DNA from: Deinococcus detaillensis
GTDB lineage: Bacteria; Deinococcota; Deinococci; Deinococcales; Deinococcaceae
DNA: 17,553 bases
NCBI RefSeq assembly: GCF_007280555.1
Contig: NZ_VKDB01000038.1
Coordinates: 1-17,553, forward strand
Reading direction: 5' to 3'
Below, in pieces: positions 12,846 to 17,553 of the stretch (positions are counted from its first letter, which is position 1; each line of letters starts with the position of its first letter). The translations under genes and the position numbers were made by a program. The notes beneath the pieces are model-generated. The model searched no databases. It saw nothing but the letters and a program-made list of their open reading frames with translations, and had not been told where the DNA came from.

Positions 12846-13877
12846 ATGGCCGGGCTTCAGCCGTTGCCGCCCGGCTATCCTGGTTTGCTCACCGACCTCA
12901 AGGCCAAGATCCGTAGCGCCCAGGTGCGGGCGGCCCTGGCGGTCAACCGGGAGTTGCTGGCCCTTTACTGGCAGATCGGTGAGGCCATCGTCGCCCGCCA
13001 GGAGCAGGAGGGCTGGGGCACCCGGATCATTGCTCAGCTTTCCCAGGATTTGCGGGCTGAATTCCCTGAACAGTCGGGTTTCTCACCGACCAATCTCAAG
13101 TACATGCGAACTTTCGCCACTCTTTATCCGACCTTCATACTGGGTCAACAGCCTGTTGACCAATTGCCCTGGGGCCACCTGGTCACGCTGATCACTGCTG
13201 TCAAGGATGAGGCGCAGCGCGATTGGTACGCCGGGGCCACCGTTCAGCAGGGCTGGAGCCGTAACGTGCTGGTTCACCAGATCGGGAGCCGTCTGTACGA
13301 GCGTCAGGGCCAGGCCAGCCACAACTTTGCGGCCACCCTGCCCAGGCCGCAGTCTGAGCTGGCGGCGCAGCTCCTGAAAGACCCCTACAATTTCGACTTT
13401 CTCAGTCTGGGCCGCGAGGCGTTGGAGCGTGACCTCGAACGCGGGCTGCTGATGCACCTGCGCGACTTCATGCTCGAACTCGGCGTGGGTTTCGCCTTCG
13501 TGGGCAGCCAGGTTCATCTGGAACTCGGCGACGAGGACTTTTACCTCGACCTGTTGTTTTACCACCTGCACCTGCGCTGCTACGTGGTCATCGACCTCAA
13601 GATGGGAGCGTTCCGGCCCGAATACGTCGGCAAGCTGAATTTCTATCTCAATGTGGTGGACGATCAGCGGCGGCACGCCACCGACGCGCCGAGCATCGGG
13701 CTGCTGCTGTGCAAAACCCAGAACAAGGTGATCGCCGAGTACGCCCTGCGAGGCGTAGACAAACCGCTGGGCATCGCCACCTATCAGCTCGCTGAGGCCC
13801 TTCCTGACAACCTCGAAGGCCAGTTGCCCAGCGTCGAAGCACTGGAAGCCGAACTCAGCAAGCTGGAGGACGTGTGA
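12846..13877 (+). CDS. DUF1016 / YhcG-like PDDEXK nuclease
   Basis: The product is 343 residues, normal for the family. The N-terminal part (about 15-165; AALAVNRELLALYWQIGEAI, GWGTRIIAQLSQDL, FSPTNLKYMRTF) is the DUF1016 N domain. The nuclease domain follows, with ELGDEDFYLDLLFYHLHLRC and VVIDLKMG: Asp235 and the Asp250-Leu-Lys252 pair give a PD-(D/E)XK-type site. Family members are frequent in defence islands and beside restriction systems; they are thought to cut DNA. AGGA seven bases upstream supports the ATG. The gene lies between partition repeat clusters 2 and 3, tightly downstream of the par genes, so it may be regulated by the Par proteins or may have been captured into the partition region. 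Confidence 0.88.
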   Translation: MAGLQPLPPGYPGLLTDLKAKIRSAQVRAALAVNRELLALYWQIGEAIVARQEQEGWGTRIIAQLSQDLRAEFPEQSGFSPTNLKYMRTFATLYPTFILGQQPVDQLPWGHLVTLITAVKDEAQRDWYAGATVQQGWSRNVLVHQIGSRLYERQGQASHNFAATLPRPQSELAAQLLKDPYNFDFLSLGREALERDLERGLLMHLRDFMLELGVGFAFVGSQVHLELGDEDFYLDLLFYHLHLRCYVVIDLKMGAFRPEYVGKLNFYLNVVDDQRRHATDAPSIGLLLCKTQNKVIAEYALRGVDKPLGIATYQLAEALPDNLEGQLPSVEALEAELSKLEDV

Positions 13878-13886
13878 GTCTCCTGA

Positions 13887-13938
13887 CTGAATGCAGTGTT
13901 TGCTGCATTACTGAATTACTGCTTGGCAAATGCATTCG
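13887..13938. repeat. Partition-type repeats, cluster 3
   Basis: CTGAATGCAG (13887-13896) is the same as the left arm in cluster 2. AATGCAG (13890-13896) pairs with CTGCATT (13903-13909); CTGAATTACTGC (13911-13922) and a TGCATTCGC end follow. It lies just after the DUF1016 gene, over a kilobase from the par genes. Confidence 0.7.
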
Positions 13939-13975
13939 CAATACGAGCGATCCACTGCCGGTCCCGTGAGCTGCT

Positions 13976-14021
13976 CAGTTTCTAAAACTGGGAGAGGTGA
14001 GAGTGGCTTGCCCGACGGGCA
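13976..14021. other. Two small dyads before the helicase gene
   Basis: CAGTTT-CTA-AAACTG (13976-13990) and TGCCCG-A-CGGGCA (14009-14021) are perfect short palindromes in the 233-base gap before 14111. They may be operators for the helicase gene. No convincing promoter boxes are seen; TACTCT near 14093 is a possible -10. Confidence 0.4.
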
Positions 14022-14110
14022 GTCCCGCTACCACCACAGCGTGAACATTCGACCAATCCCTAAATTTGCCGTCCCTGGTCACTCCTCTCCACTACTCTAA
14101 GCAGGTTTCC

Positions 14111-16726
14111 ATGCCGAAAATTCTCGACAACATCGACCTTCAGCTTCTCGCCGACCTACGCCAATCCATGCAGAGCGCCCAGCGCGGTGATTTTTGCGTG
14201 GGGTACTTCAATCTGCGGGGCTGGCGGCTGCTCGGCGACCTGACCGAGCGCTGGAGCGGCGCTCCGGATTCCCGCGCCCGCGTGCTGGTCGGCATGCAGG
14301 AGCTGCCGGAAGGCGAGTTGCGTGCGGCGCTGAGTTTACTGGGCGAGTCCCAGGGCCTGGATAACCAGACTGCCCAGCGCCTGAAGCGTCAGGTGGCCGA
14401 GAATTTTCGTGCCCAATTGATGTTCGGTGCGCCGACCAGCACCGACGAGGCGGGCCTGCGCTCACTCAGCCGCCAGCTCAAGGAAGGCAAGGTGCAGGTC
14501 AAGTTGTTCTTGCACTACCTGCTCCACGCCAAGCTCTACTTGCTGCACCGCCAGGACCACGCCGCGCCGCGCATCGCCTATGTCGGGTCCAGTAACCTGA
14601 CCTTCTCCGGCCTCAAGAAACAGGGCGAACTGAACGTGGACGTGCTCGACAGCACCTCTACCCAGCAACTGGCCGACTGGTTCGAGGCCCGCTGGGGCGA
14701 CCGCTGGGCGCTTGACATCTCGGCGGAGCTGGCCCAGATCATCGACGAGAGCTGGGCCGGGGAGCAGGGCCACACCCCCTACGAGATTTATCTCAAGATG
14801 GCCTACCATCTCTCGCGGGAAGCGCGGGCGGGCGTGGGTGAATTCCGTATTCCAAGTGATCTTCAAAAAACTCTGTTTCCCTACCAGGCCGCCGCCGTGC
14901 AAATCGCCGCCCACCACCTCAACAAGCGCGGCGGCGTGATGCTGGGCGACGTGGTGGGTCTGGGCAAGACGCTGATGGCGACGGCGCTGGTGCGGGTGAT
15001 GCAGGAGGTCAACTCGCCGCGCACCCTGATCATCTGCCCGGTCAACCTGGTGCCGATGTGGGAAGACTACGTACATGAGTACGGCCTGACCGCCAAGGTC
15101 TTGCCGATCAGCCGCGTGACCCAGCAGCTTCCCGACGAGAAGCGCTACCAACTGGTGCTCATCGACGAGAGCCACAACTTGCGCAACCGTGAGGGGCGGC
15201 GCTACCGGGCCATTCAGGAGTACATCACCCAGAACGACAGCAAGGTGATTTTGCTGTCGGCCACGCCTTACAACAAGGGCTACGCCGATCTGGGGGCGCA
15301 GCTCCGGCTGTTCGTGCCCGAGACCGCCGATTTAGGCATCCGGCCCGAACTGCTGATCCGTGAGGTGGGCGAGAGCGGCTTTCTCGCCAAGTACCAGGCC
15401 CCGGTCCGCAGCATCGCCGCTTTTGAGAAGAGCGTATTCCCCGACGACTGGCGCGATCTGATGCGGCTGTACCTGGTACGCCGGACCCGCAGCTTCGTGC
15501 AGGCCAACTACGCCACCCTCGACCCGAGTAACAACCGCAGCTACCTGACCTTCGCTAGCGGCCAGCGCTCGTACTTCCCGGTGCGGCGGCCCCGCACGGT
15601 GGCCTTTCAGGTCGATGAAAGCGACCCGCAAGACGCCTACGCCCGCCTGTACGCGCCCTCGGTGGTGCAGACCATCGGCGAGCTGGCGCTGCCCCGCTAT
15701 GGGCTGGGCAACTACATTCACCAGAAACCGCCGCAGGCCCCCACCAGCGGTGAGGCCGAGCAACTGCGTAACCTGGGCCGGGCCGGAAAACGCCTGATCG
15801 GCTTCTCGCGCACCAACCTCTTCAAGCGTCTGGAGAGCGGCGGGGCCACCTTCGTGCAGTCGCTGGAGCGGCACATTCTGCGCAACTACATCTTTTTGCA
15901 CGCCCTGGAGGCCGGAAAACCGCTGCCCATCGGCCCGCAGAACGCCGAACTGCTCGATGAACGCGACGACGACGAGGAAACCCTGTTCACCGCTGACGGC
16001 GACGTGAGCACCCCGGCGGAGCACGGAGGCGAAACCGTAGGGGAGGCTGACACGGCAGCCCTCCAGGCTGGGGAAGCCGCCTACCATGCCCGCGCCGCCC
16101 AGGCGTATGGCCTCTACGAAACCAAGTACAAAAACCGCTTCCGCTGGATTCGCTCGAATCTGTTTACGGGCAAACTGGCCGAGGCCCTGCGCCGCGACGC
16201 CCAGGCGCTGCTGGGTGTGCTGACCCACGCGGGCCAGTGGCGAAGTGAGCGCGACCCCAAGCTGAGTGCCCTGTTTGAACTGCTGACCCAGGCGCACCCG
16301 GACGAGAAGGTGCTGATCTTTACCCAGTTCGCCGATACGGTGGCTTACCTGGTGCGCGAGCTGAAGGCCAGGGGCCTGGCCCAGCTCGAAGGTGTGACGG
16401 GCGGCAGCGCCGATCCCACCGAGATGGCCTGGCGCTTTTCGCCCCGCAGCAACGGCAAGACCTTTGCGCCCGAACAAAATATCCGGGTGCTGATCGCCAC
16501 CGACGTGCTCAGCGAAGGTCAGAACTTGCAAGACGCGCACATCGTGGTGAACTTCGATCTGCCCTGGGCGATTATCCGGCTGATCCAGCGGGCCGGACGC
16601 GTGGACCGCATCGGGCAGACCGCCGAGGAAATTCAGGTGTACTCGTTTCTGCCCGCCGACGGCGTGGAGCGCCTGATTCAGTTGCGTGCCCGCGTGCTGC
16701 CCCTTGTGTCTGTTTTTGTTGTGTGA
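14111..16726 (+). CDS. PLD-SNF2 helicase, C-terminally truncated
   Basis: The product is 871 residues. The N-terminal PLD nuclease-like domain has HAKLYLL (His139, Lys141) and GSSNLTFSG (Asn162). The SNF2-type helicase core follows: GLGKT (about 283), the DESH box at Asp352, SATP at 383, and in the second RecA lobe LIFTQFADT and QRAGRVDRIGQ from Gln826. Proteins of this layout act as DNA translocases in defence systems. They usually run on for a further 150-300 residues; here the chain ends soon after VERLIQLRARV with an odd hydrophobic tail LPLVSVFVV encoded by T/G-rich sequence, so the 3' end appears replaced near 16697. The ATG at 14111 is chosen; the frame is open 45 bases upstream without a start context. 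An acidic insert (about 615-655) separates the lobes. Confidence 0.85.
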   Translation: MPKILDNIDLQLLADLRQSMQSAQRGDFCVGYFNLRGWRLLGDLTERWSGAPDSRARVLVGMQELPEGELRAALSLLGESQGLDNQTAQRLKRQVAENFRAQLMFGAPTSTDEAGLRSLSRQLKEGKVQVKLFLHYLLHAKLYLLHRQDHAAPRIAYVGSSNLTFSGLKKQGELNVDVLDSTSTQQLADWFEARWGDRWALDISAELAQIIDESWAGEQGHTPYEIYLKMAYHLSREARAGVGEFRIPSDLQKTLFPYQAAAVQIAAHHLNKRGGVMLGDVVGLGKTLMATALVRVMQEVNSPRTLIICPVNLVPMWEDYVHEYGLTAKVLPISRVTQQLPDEKRYQLVLIDESHNLRNREGRRYRAIQEYITQNDSKVILLSATPYNKGYADLGAQLRLFVPETADLGIRPELLIREVGESGFLAKYQAPVRSIAAFEKSVFPDDWRDLMRLYLVRRTRSFVQANYATLDPSNNRSYLTFASGQRSYFPVRRPRTVAFQVDESDPQDAYARLYAPSVVQTIGELALPRYGLGNYIHQKPPQAPTSGEAEQLRNLGRAGKRLIGFSRTNLFKRLESGGATFVQSLERHILRNYIFLHALEAGKPLPIGPQNAELLDERDDDEETLFTADGDVSTPAEHGGETVGEADTAALQAGEAAYHARAAQAYGLYETKYKNRFRWIRSNLFTGKLAEALRRDAQALLGVLTHAGQWRSERDPKLSALFELLTQAHPDEKVLIFTQFADTVAYLVRELKARGLAQLEGVTGGSADPTEMAWRFSPRSNGKTFAPEQNIRVLIATDVLSEGQNLQDAHIVVNFDLPWAIIRLIQRAGRVDRIGQTAEEIQVYSFLPADGVERLIQLRARVLPLVSVFVV

Positions 16727-16756
16727 CAAACGGAAATCTTATCCAACGAGGCCAGC

Positions 16757-17104
16757 ATGGACTATCAAGAACAAGTCGCCACTTACCGCGCCGTCTCAAA
16801 GCGCCTGCTCTGCGCTATTACCTCTCAGCGTCTAGCCCAGGCTGCCTACGAAGTTGCCCGCGATGCCCACGATGACAAACGGCGCAGCCTGATTCTCGAC
16901 GGTATTCCGGGCTTCCGTGACCGCTCCCCGCACGATCTCAGGGAGGCAGCGATTTGCCGCGCCCTGGCTCCTCATGTACAGGCGCAGCGGACGGCGCGTG
17001 AGCAGATGCGAAACGCAAACGCCGATCTGGAAAGCGCCCAGGCGGAGGAACGCATGGAGCGCGAAACGTTGCGTTCACTGCACGCTGCCCACCTCGCGCA
17101 GTGA
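16757..17104 (+). CDS. Small coiled-coil protein, phage/plasmid type
   Basis: The product is 115 residues, almost wholly helical and charged. The pattern is a helix (AQAAYEVARDAHDDKRRSLI), the turn LDGIPGFRDRSPHDLREAAI, and a long Gln/Glu/Arg helix (RTAREQMRNANADLESAQAE). It resembles small coiled-coil proteins of phages and integrative elements with a central GIxGKNEAER-type segment, whose role is unknown. GAGG five bases upstream supports the ATG. It lies 30 bases after the truncated end of the helicase gene and one base before the next gene, with which it forms a pair. Confidence 0.65.
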   Translation: MDYQEQVATYRAVSKRLLCAITSQRLAQAAYEVARDAHDDKRRSLILDGIPGFRDRSPHDLREAAICRALAPHVQAQRTAREQMRNANADLESAQAEERMERETLRSLHAAHLAQ

Positions 17105-17105
17105 C

Positions 17106-17291
17106 ATGCCCAACACCCCGCTTCCGCCCGCGCCCGCGCATCTAGAAACCGCGTTCAGACTGCGTGAACTTGCGCTTGCGCTGATGGACGCCGCCGACCA
17201 GTACGAGGCGGGCAAAGGTGAAGCGGGCCAGCGGCAGGCGCTGAAGGTGGCCGCACAGGTCACAGCGCTGGTCAAACCCACCCCGAGCTAG
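17106..17291 (+). CDS. Small helical protein, unknown
   Basis: The product is 61 residues: MPNTPLPPAPAHLETAF, then a Leu/Ala-rich helix (RLRELALALMDAADQYEAGK) and a short second helix (ALKVAAQVTALV). ATG at 17106 begins one base after the stop of the previous gene, so re-initiation is likely; there is no separate ribosome site. A longer frame from 16917 exists but overlaps the previous gene and is rejected. No family is recognised. It precedes the promoter of the exported-protein gene. Confidence 0.55.
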   Translation: MPNTPLPPAPAHLETAFRLRELALALMDAADQYEAGKGEAGQRQALKVAAQVTALVKPTPS

Positions 17292-17297
17292 TACACT
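17292..17297 (+). promoter_or_regulatory. -10-like box of the exported-protein gene
   Basis: TACACT is exactly 34 bases before CCCAAGAG at 17326, matching TATGAT at 8680 to its leader copy. It overlaps the stop of the preceding gene by sequence proximity only. No -35 box is clear. Confidence 0.4.
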
Positions 17298-17324
17298 CTC
17301 CGTACATCAGCCCACGTTTGCACC

Positions 17325-17381
17325 ACCCAAGAGAGGGTGAGCAGGTGCGCGAAATCTCCCGAATCGTCGGAGGTCTTGCCC
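17325..17381 (+). promoter_or_regulatory. Structured leader, copy B, before the exported-protein gene
   Basis: ACCC-AAGAGA-GGGT (17325-17338) is a perfect 4-bp hairpin closed by A-U where copy C has G-C and copy A has G-U. GGGTGAG (17335-17341) can instead pair with CTTGCCC (17375-17381), ending at the TTG start. CCGA (17360-17363) pairs with TCGG (17367-17370) next to the ribosome site GGAGG (17369-17373). Confidence 0.65.
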
Positions 17382-17553
17382 TTGCTCATCCTTTCCCGTA
17401 TTCAACTGCTCATCCTGACCGTCGCTTTGACGTTGCCTGCGGCGTATCTCACCAACCATCCGCCCACTTTTGCCTTCGCCGCCCCAGTTGCACCGGCACC
17501 CGCCGTAGACGCCGAGAGCGCTCAGCGCGTGTTGTGGCCGCTGGCTCATGGTA
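17382..17553 (+). CDS. Small exported protein, 5' part; continues at base 2
   Basis: TTG at 17382 follows GGAGG (17369-17373) by eight bases. The first residues LILSRIQLLILTVALTLPAA form a hydrophobic segment with an early Arg, a signal peptide or N-terminal anchor. A Pro/Ala-rich linker follows. The frame runs off the window end and is identical to the frame at its start; joined, the protein is 144 residues with its stop at 361. It is the third gene with the shared leader and, like the lipoprotein, is exported. A TTG two codons earlier is too close to the ribosome site. The function is unknown. Confidence 0.8.
   Translation, partial: MLILSRIQLLILTVALTLPAAYLTNHPPTFAFAAPVAPAPAVDAESAQRVLWPLAHG
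17456..17553. repeat. Terminal direct repeat (circular overlap), right copy
   Basis: These 98 bases are identical to 1-98; see the left copy. They should be counted once in the circular molecule. Confidence 0.95.

Noticed and set aside
11574..13938. CRISPR array
   Set aside because: Repeats are short dyads with irregular spacing inside and between genes, and there are no uniform spacers or cas genes.
13991..14013. Fourth copy of the structured leader (GGGAGAGGTGAG ... GGCTTGCCC)
   Set aside because: The CCC-AARAGA-GGG hairpin is absent and it is about 100 bases from the nearest start codon.
14066..14110. Upstream start for the helicase
   Set aside because: Non-ATG start without ribosome site; family motifs begin after the ATG at 14111.
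14462..15175. 237-codon minus-strand frame
   Set aside because: Opposite the PLD and helicase motifs; no ribosome site and no family resemblance.
15332..16729. 465-codon open frame on the minus strand
   Set aside because: It lies wholly opposite the PLD-SNF2 helicase, which has complete family motifs; high-GC antisense frames stay open by codon bias.

Overview
The window is almost certainly a complete circular plasmid of 17,455 bp read slightly past its own start: bases 1-98 are repeated exactly at 17456-17553, and one gene runs across the join. High GC, use of TTG/GTG starts, and genes whose start codon lies six bases after a TANNNT box (leaderless transcripts) fit Deinococcus or a close relative. 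That assignment is inference from sequence style; there is no rRNA or tRNA here to confirm it.

Layout. 17382-17553 continuing into 1-361 encodes a small exported protein. 362-605 is a control or origin region rich in inverted repeats, followed by a probable replication initiator (606-1832). An AT-rich island with one orphan gene (2058-2291) follows, then a divergent pair: an excisionase-like HTH protein (minus strand, 2342-2749) and a XerC/D-type tyrosine recombinase (2986-3954), separated by TTTTCNGTAAA repeats. 4013-5365 is a DUF262-HNH nuclease of the GmrSD-like class. 5480-9830 is an envelope-associated block: small GGKREGAGRK protein, membrane-anchored AAA-type ATPase, small acidic protein, a DUF457 (YdjM)-HlyD-like fusion, and a lipoprotein. 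After a strong terminator and about 500 bases of debris-like sequence comes a coupled DUF6884/GIY-YIG pair (10392-11545). 11574-13938 is the partition region (HTH, ParA, ribbon-helix-helix protein), with three clusters of ACTGAATGCAGT-type repeats; a DUF1016 (YhcG-like) nuclease sits between the second and third clusters. 14111-16726 is a PLD-SNF2 helicase whose C-terminus looks cut off. Two small coupled genes (16757-17291) lead back to the exported-protein gene.

How it fits together. The backbone is maintained by Rep, the ParA system and a tyrosine recombinase. The cargo is heavy in likely genome-defence enzymes: DUF262-HNH, GIY-YIG, DUF1016 and PLD-SNF2. The most novel signal is a structured leader found before three envelope-related genes (ATPase at 5772, lipoprotein at 8772, exported protein at 17382). 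A short hairpin CCC-AARAGA-GGG has a closing pair that varies as G-C, G-U and A-U while staying paired. In two copies the GGG arm can instead pair with bases next to the start codon, and the -10-like box lies exactly 34 bases upstream of the hairpin. This suggests a co-regulated, possibly undescribed plasmid envelope system under RNA control.
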